Part shown: positions 11,981-23,489 of the stretch, piece after piece
Position numbering within the stretch: position 1 is the stretch's first letter
How the letters are laid out: every line of letters starts with the position of its first letter
From: Zonotrichia leucophrys gambelii
Taxonomy: Eukaryota > Chordata > Aves > Passeriformes > Passerellidae
Assembly: GCF_028769735.1 (NCBI RefSeq)
Contig: NC_088171.1
Span: 76,959,216 to 77,023,215, forward strand
Direction of reading: 5' to 3'
Length of the DNA: 64,000 nucleotides
The notes under the pieces: model-generated
Seen by the model: the letters and a program-made list of their open reading frames with translations, nothing else
Database searches by the model: none
Told to the model about the DNA's origin: nothing
Program-made: the position numbers and the translations under genes

Positions 11981-12850
11981 CAGAATCATAGAGTTATTAA
12001 GGTTGGAAAATACCCTTAGGATCTGGCACTACTTTGTTCACCATTAAACCATCTCCCCAAATGCCACATCCACACATCATTTGAACACTTCCTGGCATGG
12101 TGACTCTACCTTCCTGGGCAGCCTATTCCTGCCAGGGCTTTTCCTGACCAATCTTTCAGAGAATAATTTTTTCCTAATATCTAATCTAAACCTCCCCTGG
12201 TGCAACTTGAGGCCATTTTCTCCAGATCCATCTACAAAGACACCCTACCCTCAAGCAGATCAACATTCCTGCCCAGCTTTGTCACAGACATCTTTTCATT
12301 AAAATCCTTTCATTAGGATTTTTTTCTGCTGAAACTGAAGTTTCAGCAACGAAGTGTAAACAATGGTTATCTGCTGCTGTGGAATGCAACAGGTGGATCC
12401 ATGATTGGTCTCCTGTGGTTGTTTGGATTTTCTGACAACTCACGGCAGAGCTGGGTCATGCTCTCTGCCAAGAGACACATCTTTGTTATTCATCCTTTTC
12501 TATTCTATTCTTAGCTAGCCTTCTGAGAACTTTTCCTTTCTATTCTTCTTCTTCTTCTATAGTTATAATGTAGAATGTATATATATCATAAAATAATAAA
12601 TCAAGCCTTCTGAACATGGAATCAACATTCTCGTCCCTCTCTTCACCTGCAACCCTTGTGACTATCGTCACACAACTTGGTGTCTGCAGACTGAGTGCAC
12701 TCAATCTCCTTGTTCAGATCATCAATAAAGGTATTAAACAGAATTGGTCTGTGTACAGAGCCCTTGTGATCAACCACCAGCTGGATGCAACTCCATTCAC
12801 CACTTCTCTCTGCTCCCAGTCATTCAGCCAGCTTTTTACCCAGGGATGAG
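11981..12850 (-). mobile_element. CR1 LINE (copy A), internally deleted and split by an LTR
   Basis: The CR1 3' terminus is at the left edge (ACAGAATCATAGAG), reading on the minus strand. From 11981 to about 12221 the text is the CR1 3' region. At about 12221/12222 it jumps to a segment that belongs several hundred bases further 5' in the element. The LTR at 12280-12672 then interrupts it. CR1 resumes at 12673 and ends near 12850, where the next CR1 begins. The minus-strand reading of 12673-12740 preserves reverse-transcriptase residues ILFNTFIDDLNKEIECTQS followed by ADTKL. CR1 enzymes normally have F-A-D-D at the catalytic site here; this copy shows a single D, consistent with loss of one codon. 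The copy is dead. Confidence 0.82.
12280..12672 (+). mobile_element. Solo LTR of an endogenous retrovirus (passerine type)
   Basis: The element starts TGTCACAG and ends CGTCACA, giving the TG...CA ends expected of an LTR and a short imperfect terminal inverted repeat. It is flanked by CAGCTT (12274-12279) and CAACTT (12673-12678), a 6-bp target duplication with one mismatch. Joining the flanks restores the reading of the surrounding CR1. A polyadenylation signal AATAAA lies at 12595-12600, before the U5-like end. The sequence resembles an LTR family common in songbird genomes (TguLTR5-like, from memory). Six-base duplications are typical of ERVK/class II elements. No internal genes accompany it, so it is a solo LTR left by recombination. 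Its length is 393 bp. Confidence 0.85.
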
Positions 12851-12879
12851 TGGCCCTGTCCAAGCCACAAGTTTCTCAG

Positions 12880-13790
12880 AAGGACAGAATGAGACAGGTT
12901 GGAAGGGATCACAGTGGGTCCTATGGGATACAACTGCCCTGCTCAAGCAGTGTGATCCTAGACCACATTGCACAAGGTTGCATCCAGACTAATCTTGAGG
13001 ATCTCCAGTGAGGGAGACTCCACCACCTCTCTGGGCTGTCTTCTCCTATGCACAGCCATCCCCACAATAAAGAAGGTCTTCCTCTCATCCACTGAAACTT
13101 CCTGTGCATCCATTTCTGCCTCTTGCCCTATTGCTTGGCCCCGCTGAGCAGAACCTGGCTCCATCCTCTTGGCATCCTCCCTTCAGGTACTTTTAGACAT
13201 GTATATGGTCCCAGCTGGTTTTTCTTCTTGAGGCTAAACAGGCCTGATAGCCTCAGCCTTTCCTCACAACAGAGATGTTCCCATCTCTTAATCATCTTCA
13301 CAGCCTTCTGCTGGACCTGCTCCAGGAGGCCCAGGTCTCGCTGGTACTGGGGAGCCCAGAACAGGGCACAGCACTCCAGAAGTGGCTTCACCAGGGCTGA
13401 GGAGAGATTCAGGATCACCTCCCTTGACCCATAATGCTATTCCTAATGCATCCCAGGATACCATTGGCCTTCTTGGCCATAAAGACACACTACTGGCTCA
13501 TGGACAGTTTGTTGTTTATCAGAACTCCCAAGTTCTTCAGAGAGCTGCTTTCCAGCAGGTCAGGCCCCAGCCTGTCCTGGTCCATGTGTCCTCCAAGTGA
13601 GGGACCCTGCAATTGTTTTTGTTGAACTTCAGATAGTTCTTCTCTGTCCATGTCTCCAACTTGCAAGGTACGTCTGAAAAGCTCCACAGGACTCTGGGGT
13701 ACTGGCCATTCCTCACAGGTTTCAAGGAGAATGTTGTGGGAGATAATTTTAAAGGCCTTACTAAAGTTCAGGTTCTCAGCATGCTTCAGT
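12880..13790 (-). mobile_element. CR1 LINE (copy B) with reverse-transcriptase remnant
   Basis: The 3' terminus is at the left (GGACAGAATGAGACAGGTTGG near 12889-12909) and the element runs rightward on the minus strand, abutting copy A. It includes the 3' region, the C-terminal ORF2 tail (REVVESPSLEILKISLDA) and a long part of the reverse-transcriptase C-terminal region. It then jumps at about 13718-13725 to the AFK-SHNILL segment. Comparison with the usual order of CR1 motifs shows that the part holding the catalytic F-A-D-D box has been deleted. Copy B is younger than or inserted into copy A, since A ends where B begins. Confidence 0.87.
12921..13780 (-). pseudogene. CR1 ORF2 reverse-transcriptase pseudogene (copy B)
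   Basis: Several minus-strand frames together trace the C-terminal half of CR1 ORF2. At about 13724-13768 the frame reads FSKAFKIISHNILL, matching the conserved 'SKAFDTVSHNILL' block. At about 13500-13650 it reads a tryptophan/lysine-rich block, then LLESSSLKNLGVLINNKLSM. At about 13330-13400 it reads [17 protein letters not shown], followed by a leucine-rich helix and the C-terminal tail. The pieces lie in different frames and are separated by stops. The catalytic metal-binding aspartates are missing because the segment between the first and second blocks is deleted. The product would have been the reverse transcriptase of a non-LTR retrotransposon. Confidence 0.8.
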
Positions 13791-16440
13791 TTAGGCATGC
13801 CTGTACATGCCTTAGTGCATATGGAAACATTTGCTTCAAAACACAGTGGCAATCACATGAACTTATATGATCAAAACCTAAAAATCCTGATTTCCACTTG
13901 TGCTTTGTCTAATGCGAACAGGATAAAAATTATCCACATGAAATTCACTGGGAATTTGCCCATCCAGTTTCATGGAATTCAGAATTCAGCCAAAAAAAAA
14001 ATCATAAAACAAGGAAAAGGAAAATATTTATCAATTCATTATTATCATCTCTTATAAGGAAATACAGACAGAGAGACAATACATGGCCTGGTGTGTGTGT
14101 ACATTTTATTTGTATTAATATCAATGAAATTTGGAGGTTTTGTATACCAATGGGTTTCTCAAACCACTTGGTTGGCAGCAGATGGTTGAGCCCCTCAAAA
14201 AAATGGGGTTTTGAAAAATTCTAGAGATGGAGACTGTACAGGCTCTGTGGAGAGGTAATGGCTTAATTTTTACCTAATGACAATGACAGCACTGCATCAT
14301 AGGGCCGTGTGGTTAGAAATTCAATTCATTTAGTGTAAATAAACTTTACAGACTGAAGTGTGCAACTGAAATTTGCTACATATTTTTTTATTACTTTAGT
14401 TTATTAACAATTTTGAGCATATCATATGGTGTTGCTTGATGAGGAATTTTACAAAACAACAAGGATTGCTTTGCTTGTGAGAGGTAAGAGTTGAGGTAAT
14501 TTTTCTTTGAAAGTCTGGTAGGTGTTTTGCAGAACTAAAAAAAAATCTATTGTGTGTTCTTTAGTATTAATCTCACTTACTTTGAGAAGAATGTTAAATG
14601 ATTCTGGAATATGAATTATCTGTAATTAAGCTGTCTTCTCTAGATAAATACCCCCTTTAATGTTAAGAACTCTAGAAGAAAAAGTATCTTCAAATATATA
14701 GCACTTCAAAGCAAATGAGGAGGGAGGAGTTACAAAATCTGTGGTTGTATACATCCTCTCAGGTCACCAGTCCTTTGGTGTATGCTACCCAACTCTGACA
14801 TATCTAATATTATCTTTTTGTATCCCATGCTCTAAAGGGCAAGAACATCTCACCCTGAAGCTGGAGATTTGCATTCTTCACCAGGTTTGGCAGGCAGAGC
14901 TAGCAGAGCTAGCAGTAGGGCTCAGCATATTATTCAGTTGAGTAATCAAGGGGAAATTAGTCTGGGAAAGCATGCTTGCTGTGTTAATAATGTCCCTTAG
15001 TTTTGGTTGTTTTTTTTTTTTTTTTTGTGGTGGTGTTTTGGTTTTGGGGTTTTTTTGGGTTTTGGGGTTATTTTTTCCTGTTTTTCCTTTTTTTTTTTTT
15101 TCTATTGTCTCAAAATCAGGAGAATTTCACTGCCATTTTTTAATTTCCTCTTGAGAATCTGTGACAATCCACCTCCTGGAGTTGTCCTCTAAAAGGGACA
15201 GATATTCTTTCTAGTGATTTCATTTCACTGCTTTTGGCATACTCAGGACTCAACTCTGGTTTCAAAACATCACAGCATAGCTGAGCGGGATTTAGCTCCC
15301 TTAATGTCATGTTAGATGTCTTGTGATATTTACTCATGGCCAGATGACCACCTCAAAAGGTCAACTAGTAGAATCCACTTTTATATCTGACTGTCCCATT
15401 TGTATATCATTAGGCATCTATATTTAGCCAGTCTCACCTATAGTGTGTTCTCACTCTGAATGTTTGTCCAAAAGAAGTTGGTAGCTGACCACTAGTGTCC
15501 ATTTGCCCTTTGAACCAAAACTTTGTAATTTCCAATATACCAAGAACTTTTTTTTCCCTATTATGATACATTTTAGTATTTATAATGCATATTAGGCTTA
15601 TTTATAAGACCATTGAGCAGAATATTTGCAAACCCAGAAAAAAATAATGGACTCTGGCACATCATTACCAGTCTAATACCAGGTAAATTACACACCACAT
15701 GAAAAGGAAGAAAGTTGGTTGTGAATTCCTAAAAATAGTGTAGAGCAGGAAGATAAACTCTTGGACAAATTTGGGATCTTAAGAAAGCACACTAATAAAA
15801 GTAAATAAATAAATACATCACAATGGCTTAATGTGTTGGGTTCTAGTCACTGTGAATGCTGTAGCTTAGAGGAAAAAAGCTCTAAAACTAATTAATAATG
15901 ACAACAGTAATTGATGATTAGTATTGACAATTAAATTAATGTAAATAATATTAATATTAATAATAACTACAATGTATTATTTTCTTGAAATCACAATGGC
16001 AATCACATGAACTTAATATATTATTAATAATTATATGATGAATTATACCTATCTCAGTGTTTCAACAGAACCTCAATAGTTGTTAGAAATACATCAGGAT
16101 CAAAGAACAACTCAGTGGTCATTCTTAATAGAATTATAATTCATAAAGATATCAATGACAGTTCCTGTAAGATTAACCCTAGCCAAATATTAATTATCCC
16201 AGTGAAATATTGAAAGAAACATTAAGAGAGAGATCAGTGGATGTAAGGCAGAAAATGATACAAAGGTTAAAACAGAATTTAGCAATGAACAAATTTTCAA
16301 ATTCTGAAGAAGAGAATGTGGAAAAAACCCAGATAGGACTGCAAATCTTATAATACTTTAAAAGGAAAAATTAATCCAAACTGATATTTTTCTGTTGTAT
16401 GAAGGAATTACAGACCCTTTTGCAATTAAGCCATGCCACT
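13791..16440. other. AT-rich DNA, no gene recognised
   Basis: This stretch contains one copy each of a near-identical 24-base sequence at about 13842-13865 and 15992-16015, a T/G-rich tract at 15008-15101, and a strongly AT-rich ATTAATA-type run at about 15890-15990. A small 9-bp repeat (AGAGCTAGC) occurs twice at about 14897-14914. No coding evidence was found. Confidence 0.5.
15008..15101 (+). repeat. T-rich and T/G-rich low-complexity tract
   Basis: A run of about 19 T is followed by alternating GGTTTT and GGGGTTTTTT blocks, then a second long T run. The short overlapping frames over it, read as phenylalanine/glycine/valine, are low-complexity artefacts. Similar tracts recur at about 129-176, 57333-57459 and 57942-57978. 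Confidence 0.85.
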
Positions 16441-16457
16441 GGCAACACATTTCAGTT

Positions 16458-16594
16458 ATAACCAAGTATCAGAAATCTTTTTCTGGGACAGTTGGCACTT
16501 TTACACTGTGCAATGCAGGTGCTGCTGGCTTTCTAGCTGTTACTATTCGTAGTTTCTCTGGGGTAACTACAGATTTCTGATACTTACCAGTTAT
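16458..16594. repeat. Imperfect inverted repeat with about 90-base loop
   Basis: The left arm at 16458-16478 (ATAAC, then AAGTATCAGAAATCT) is matched by its reverse complement at 16571-16594 (AGATTTCTGATACTT, then GTTAT). Fifteen bases pair perfectly, and the outer ATAAC/GTTAT pairs after a small bulge. The loop is less AT-rich than its surroundings and includes a CACTGTGCAATGCAGGTGCTG segment. It might be a miniature DNA transposon, a folded RNA element or a chance structure. I do not recognise a family. Confidence 0.7.
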
Positions 16595-19500
16595 ATTACA
16601 AGGAGGCAAATGAGAGGAAGTAAAAGTGACATTATTGTGGAGCCATTTTTACAATTTCTGATGATACCTTGACCCAAACATTTGTTCACAGACTTTAGGG
16701 TATATTTGAAAACTTGTTTGTCAGTAGCAAGGTTTCTTGACTTGAAAACTGATATCTTGTTGGGGGGCAAAATAAAACACCTACGTATGAAACCAAGGGT
16801 TAGGCTTGCCTGTAGTTTTCCTATTTCTTATGAATGATTCATGAGTATTTTAAAGCAAGCACTGCATTTTAATAAAGCTAACAAAGGTTCCTGGTAAAGC
16901 AAGTTCACATATTTACTGGTACAATTTACAGTACAATTGGTAATTCTCTGTTTCACATGTTTTTTAAAACTGACTTGTCCTCCATATGAAGCAGATTGTT
17001 ACAGTGTCGTAGATCCATAGACACTAAAGCTTATCAAGTGAAAAAAAAAAAAGGTAAGTTTATTTCAGTTCTTATATTGTATAACTAGATTCCAATTATG
17101 GATTCACACTAACTAGGAATGTACATACAGGACATTGGATATTCTGATAGGGTCCTTACATAAACAATGCCAAATAATTTCTTGGTGATTTAATACAACT
17201 TTATTTAACTTTTTCTTGTATGATGTATTCAGTATTATTGGCATCATGTACTGGGAGATTAATTAAGTGACGATAACTACGAAAACTGTTTAATGAGATT
17301 ACATTGATACAGGGCATATTTGAGGAGCTCTGGTAAGCAACATATATAAATGAAGAAAAAGAATCTTTATAACAGATTTAGTTCTAAATTTTTCCAAAAT
17401 CAGGACTAGATTATTTTTATTGTTTGAGTACTTTTAGTGATTTCTGAAGTTTCAGAAGCAATGCCTCTTTATTTCTCTAAGAGAAAAATTAATTTTATTG
17501 TACTCAAAAGGTTTTCAAATTAACTCATTTTCTGGTATTTGGCATGAAATATGAATTTGCGTGTTATTTCCTAGCTACTTACAAACCTTGAAAATACTGC
17601 TGCTGTACATTTAATTATTTCAATTAGAGTTCCAGTTTTGAACACCTACTTAAGAATAAAAATCCATGCATTACCGTAATTCAGACTCTATGGGTTTACC
17701 AGGATGCACATCTTAACATCTCTATGTTCTTCTGCAAAGGAAAGTCCAATGGCTATATTGTTTTCTGTTTGCTACAGTATATCATGCCAAGAAAAACAAT
17801 ATTTTCTGACCATGTTTAAAACTTTGTTGTTCTGTTTCAGTGAAAGCTACTGAATCAGGATTTTGGTGTTTTCAGTGGACGCTTGCAAGACTGTTTGGTG
17901 GAAAACAAATTTCTAAGGTCTTGGCTAGTCATCAAGTAAGTATCTTGTGTTTTCGTATATGTGTTTTGTTCATTCAAGTCCAATGAAGTGTTTGTGCTGT
18001 CTTAGGTAAATAACAAAAATTATTTCACCATAATTTTGATTTTCTTTTCTATAAACACATTTTTCTCTAATGTCTGATGCTCCTTTGCAGTCTATAACCA
18101 TTTAAGTCAGTGTTTATAAGTATTTCAGCAAAAAAAAAAAAACTCAAAGGAACATTTTCTTGGTATTCTTTTCAGTATTTCTCCGAATGCTATTCAGTGA
18201 TCCGTATGACTCCCAACTATGAAGCATAAGGAGAAGTAAGAATTAGTTGGATCATCTAAATATGTTGTGCTATTAGCCTGGTTAAAGTGGTCAAGAATGG
18301 TGTCTGGCAATCAATTACTAAAGTATATAAAGCCAGTTAAATGGTACTCAAACAGTCAGGTTCTATTATTATCATCCACCTGACTGACTTTTATATTGTC
18401 TCATTTTTCTTACTATATCACATACTTTGCTCTTCATACATATAGTCTTAATTATTTTTAATTCAATTAGATGAAGAGTAAGAGACTCAGGTAAGGCAGA
18501 TCCTCTAATATCTTCTTATTCCTGTTGTCTGGCATAATGGGTTTTAATATCTATTCTTTCACTTAATTTCTAAACCTAAAGAAAAAAACTGGGTTGGTGG
18601 GAAAGCATTTTAAATAGGAAAGCTATAATAAAAACCACAAACTGTAAAACTACAAAATAGGGGAAAGCTAGCTGTAACATTTAAATTATACTTACATATT
18701 CTACTCAGATTACAGACTTAACCTTTTAAAAATTATGCTGATAAAGATTAGACAATTAATGCACTCTTTATGTCACTTCTCATCACAATGTAGTGATTTT
18801 GATTTTGATTTTTCTCAAAGAATGCATAAATGTTATTTTAATTTTCAGTTAAAAATTGCTTCAGTCTGAGTGTCAATGCTTGAACTTGTCTCAAAATTAT
18901 GCATTTGAATCCATTTACAAAATATTCTGTGTTTTAAAAAATCATAGTCCATGAAAACCAGCAATGCTTATTTATTTATTTGCTCTTTGATGAAACAGAA
19001 AAATAAATTTTTTGTGATGGAAATAATTTCCAATTAGTCAGCTCAAAAACATAATCTTCTTTTACCACTTGGCTGTACAAAAATAAAGAAGTATTCGTCT
19101 ATAAGGAACAAGAACCAAGTTTATTTATTTTAGGATTTGATAGCTCTGACTGACTGTGTCATTCATTGCTGCCTAACTTATAAAATAAGAAAGTGAGAAT
19201 TATGTCCTCATTTTGATGCTCTTCTATGAATTTAACCTAACAAAAATAGATGTTGATTGAACTGGTTGAATTATGAGGAAGGATGATGAGACTCAAATGT
19301 TTAATTCAGTTAGCACTCATTGAAGGCAGTATCTAACCTAAAGTTGGGAAGCAAATTTTACCCTAAACTCAGTGAAAAAATAAAACAGGGTTCAAGTACT
19401 AGAAATCACAGAAATAAAACTTAAGTTTTTTAACCAGCTGACCTATCTAGAAAATTTTGCACAGCTAGTCTTGCCCTGGATTAATTTGGGATTCTTGAAA

Positions 19501-22085
19501 TTTTTTACGTCTCTAAGGCTTTAAATGCTGTCTGAATGTATAGATTTAAAAGTTGCATTTTTTTTTTGCTTTGTAACAAGTTGATTCAATTTACATGTTC
19601 AGAATTATTATATTAGAGTGCACATCTGTGTCATTCAAAAGGTTACACAAAATGCTTACATATGCCCCATCTTCAAACATACAAAAAAAGGGAACATATT
19701 CAATCACACGCCTGCTCATAGACTGAGAAATTTAATATAGATAATATCAATTTTTTCTTACTATATCCCATTATTTTGTTCGTACTGTGTCTAAATAGCA
19801 GCAGTGTTCATTGTGTCAGTTATGTATGGCCAAATTAGAGAAGACTGTTTTAAGGATCTGAATGTTACAGGTGTCTTTTTCAATGTCATTGAATGTCAAG
19901 AAGTTTTTTTATACTCTTTTAAATGTTGAATATTTTTGGTTTGCTTTTGTATTTTCTTTTATCACATTAACATAAAAGTGAAAAATCTCTTATATGGAAC
20001 AAAGCCAGTTGTTTTATTTTTTTTTCTGGTGTGCTAAAAAAGCAAGAGTGATTGATGACAGTGACTCATGGTTAAAGATGCAGCTGCTTGAGTGGTGTGA
20101 CACTGGCATGATGTCTTTGAGTAGGTTAAAGTGTAACATAGAGAGGTGGAATAAAGGCATTCAGATATGAGGGACTCATCAGATGACACATTCCAAAATT
20201 CACGATCTCTTTGACTACTATTACAATGCTGTACATCTTCAAAACCTTTGAAGAGCTTTAGCTGAGCAGTTCCCTTTCATGTCAGCAGGAGACAAGCTTT
20301 GCTGTGATAAGATTTAGCTGGCTTCCTTTCACATACTTTTTTTACTGAGCAAAACAGACCCCGATCACTTTTATTATGATGTGCTATGTATTCTGAAAGT
20401 AAGTTTAGGCAAGTAGTAGATTAATTAAGTAATGAAGCATGTAATAAGTAATCAGTATAAGCTTTCATATTGTCTTAGCAGTCTCATTTTCATCTAAAAA
20501 TTTCTTTCTCTGAATCCCTGAACACTTAATAAAAGTTTTCAATATATCTTGGATATTATTTTGTCTGTGGTCCATATTTTCTGTTCCTTTTACTTAGATG
20601 AAATAAGAAAATTTGGATTTGTAACCTTGAATTACTAGTTGCAAAAGCAACAAAACAACTTCCATCTGAGTTAGTGCTAAAATTTCTATTATTAATTTTA
20701 GTACAGAGTTTTACACATATGATACTCAGCGAACCAAAAATAGGTTGTAAATGCTCAGTAAACACCTGTCATAGTGTTTTTAGGAAATAAATAAATAATT
20801 CATCTCTCACAACTATTTGCTTTTTAGTAAAAACATTCTTACATTTCAATAAAAGATTATACTAAAACATGAGAAAATAAAGCATTAGCTGAACTACCGC
20901 AGTACTTGCAATTCCTGAACTTAAAGGAAAAGTAGTTGTTGGTCACCATGCACTCATTTGAAGGCAAATGGGCCATGAATGAAATGAGGACAACCTTTTA
21001 TGTTGTAGGTTTCTTGTACCATCAGAAGAATTGTTATGGGAATAAGAAATGTTATATCACCTCTGTTTGAAGGACCTCCACTGGCAAGAAGGACGAGTTA
21101 GTCTGTAGACAGCTATCTTGGCTTTTTGGTATTGATTCAGATAATTTGAGATTCTTGAGGACATCTTGCCATGAACTGGTGCGTAGCTCAGCTGCTCTGA
21201 TGCATCCTGAAGAAATGTGAATGGTCTAAAAAGCAAGAAGCATTTAAAAAATGCAATGGGTGAATTGTGAATACATGGAAGCACTTTTAATATGTGTTTT
21301 CAATTCAATTGAATTGTCACAGGAATGTCATAGGATGCTACATTAGGAACCAGTACCTTGTGTGTATGAAAACAAATGAGGCGAAGAATCTTATGTCTAC
21401 AAATAAATATGTGTCTTTAAAAATTTAGTTCCACAGAAACATAGTGATGACTTGATTGAATGATATATGTAACAGAGACAGAAGACAATAATTCCTACCC
21501 AGACTGCATAACCAGTTTGCATTAAAGGAATGCAGGCAGAGATTTTCTAATTTGTTTCTTTCTGATGATGAACTGCAAGAGCCAGGAATAGTCCAAAACT
21601 CATCAGTTGACTTTGCAAAGTATATTAGCAAATGAACTTATGAAGAAAAGTAGTTAGTAGAAATGTATTTAAGCTTTGAAGAAATATACCCATTAACCTC
21701 TTTTCCAGTTGGTTAAAAAATAGGAAGACTTAACATAGTTTCTGATCAACATTTGGACCCTATGCTCTACTTTTTGGATATAATCTCTTCCACAGAAATA
21801 ATGGATAGCAACTCTCATGCTTGGCATCCATGAAACTTTTCCGCTTTCTTAAGAATCATAATGAGAAATAATGAGTACAGTTTTGGATTTTGCCCATAAG
21901 CATTTATAAAGCAACTGACTAGGATGCTAAATGTTATCATTCGCAAACCTCTAGACATAAAAAAGGACAGAGTGAATTTTTCTTTTCACTAATTTTAAGA
22001 TACAACAAGCAGGATATGCCTCTGTTCAAATTAAGGTGCAAACGAGACCATATGCCAAAGTCACCCATATGGAGTTTTTTAACAA
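16595..22085. other. AT-rich DNA, no gene recognised
   Basis: No recognisable gene or repeat was found, apart from a candidate exon at 17841-17935. Several poly-A or poly-T runs occur (about 17041-17052, 18130-18141, 19558-19568, 20016-20025). The frames here are all under about 80 codons. Confidence 0.5.
17841..17935 (+). other. Possible exon bounded by strong splice signals
   Basis: A pyrimidine tract, TTGTTGTTCTGTTTCAG, ends at 17840. Ninety-five bases later lies a near-consensus donor, CAA|GTAAGTAT. One frame is open across the whole interval: two leading bases and then 31 codons, including a GFWCFQWTLARLFGGKQ stretch with several aromatic residues. The other two frames hit stops within a few codons. 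I do not recognise the peptide. It could be a coding exon of a gene with very large introns, an exon of a long non-coding RNA, or chance. Confidence 0.25.
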
Positions 22086-22089
22086 TAAA

Positions 22090-23075
22090 TGTGAGATAGA
22101 GAGTCAGAAAGAACTATTAAAGGGAGAGGGAGAGGCAGAAGACCTGTCAGGGTGTGGGGGAGGGAGAGAGAGCAGAGGGAGAGCTGGACATGAGGCACAG
22201 AAGTGAGGAAAAGAGGGATGGGGAGAGAGAGGTGAGTGGTGTTCTCCATCACTTTGGGGCTCTTGGTGGTGAGACAGGGGACTCAGCTCAGCCTTCTGCT
22301 GGTAGGTTCTGTGCAGAAAGAGGTGCTGAGTCCACAGAATCCACCACTATCAAATCTTTTCACTATTTATAAATTTTAGCAAACAGGGAAAGCAATACTT
22401 CTTGGCTACATGTTACACAGTTTCCTTAATAACTTGTATTCTATCTTCTGTTGGTTAAATTATTCCCTCATTCCTTATGTAATTAATCTGCATGCTCGGT
22501 CTTTCTCTTCTTTTGAGTCAGTGGGTTTCTTGGGTTTCTTGGATTCAACCTGACTCAGTGGTTGCAATCTCCCGCTGCTGGAATTACCTTTTACTCAGCT
22601 GGAATTGATTTCAGGACAGTTGCTGAGGTGGTTTTTATAGTTTCTTTCTTATCTTGGGAGTTATGCCAAATATCCTTGTGGTCCCTCAATTTTGCATTCT
22701 CTGTACCCATTATCAATCACATATCCCTCTTTCCAAGCTTCATTAATCTCCCCCTCGGTCTGACATCATTGAATTTATCTTCTGAGCCCTTGTGCCACCT
22801 TTATACAGCCCAAGTTCCATGTATCCACAGAGGCCAGTGTGGGGGTCTGTTGTGGTCGTTGGTGGTGACAGATTCCATCTCTCCCATAACTTGGGGGAAC
22901 CTTTGTTTGACCAATGACATGCATATGAGCAGTTGCTTCTTCTCACAGTCTCTCGGTGGGGGAATTTTGTCTGATTTCCTTGAACGGGATGAGCTAGCCA
23001 GATCTCTGCCGAGCCTCTGTCAGGCCTGGAATTGGCACTTTCCTATCATAAATTCCTCCTTTCTGTGCCCTTAAC
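22090..23075 (-). mobile_element. LTR-like element, probably endogenous retroviral
   Basis: Read on the minus strand, the block begins TGTTAAGGGCACAG at the right edge (about 23075). It contains three TATA-like boxes (plus positions about 22797-22807, 22631-22640 and 22363-22373) and ends in a polypurine/polypyrimidine-rich region (22120-22240, GA-rich on the plus strand). Its base composition differs from the flanks, and it lies just before a CR1. The 170-codon plus-strand frame inside it matches no domain I know and is taken as incidental. I could not find a target duplication, so both ends and even the orientation are uncertain. Confidence 0.45.
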
Positions 23076-23489
23076 AGTGTTTGAGACAGGCAACTCTACC
23101 TTTTAGCTCCTATTGGTTAATAATTTTTTAAAAAGTAAATATCATTGCATTTCTTCACCATAAGGTGCATTCTTCAGATATTGCAATCTTTTTTGACCAC
23201 TAAGGATGTGCTGCTTAGATTGGGGGTTGGCTTGTTCAGGGTTAGATTTTTGACTTAAACAGAAAAAAAAATAAAAGTTTTATTTAGGAAAACACTTTCA
23301 TGCTTTAACACATTCTGTAAAACCAATGTACAAGGACTGCTAGAATTGTAAATTGCAATAATATATACTGTAGTATTCTCTTCGACAGCATCATTCCTTC
23401 TTCCTTTAGAATGTACTGTGTTTAACCTTAAACTCCATCTGCACAGGAGCAGCCTCACCTTGAATAATATGTGCAGTTTATATTGAACT
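23076..23489. other. Spacer, no gene recognised
   Basis: AT-rich sequence between the LTR-like block and the next CR1. Nothing identifiable was seen. Confidence 0.5.

Noticed and set aside
13650..14057. 135-codon plus-strand frame
   Set aside because: It is antisense to the CR1 copy B reverse-transcriptase remnant and runs on into AT-rich unique sequence; no coding evidence.
22562..23074. 170-codon plus-strand open frame
   Set aside because: It lies inside the LTR-like block, has no domain I recognise, and is antisense to the likely orientation of that element.
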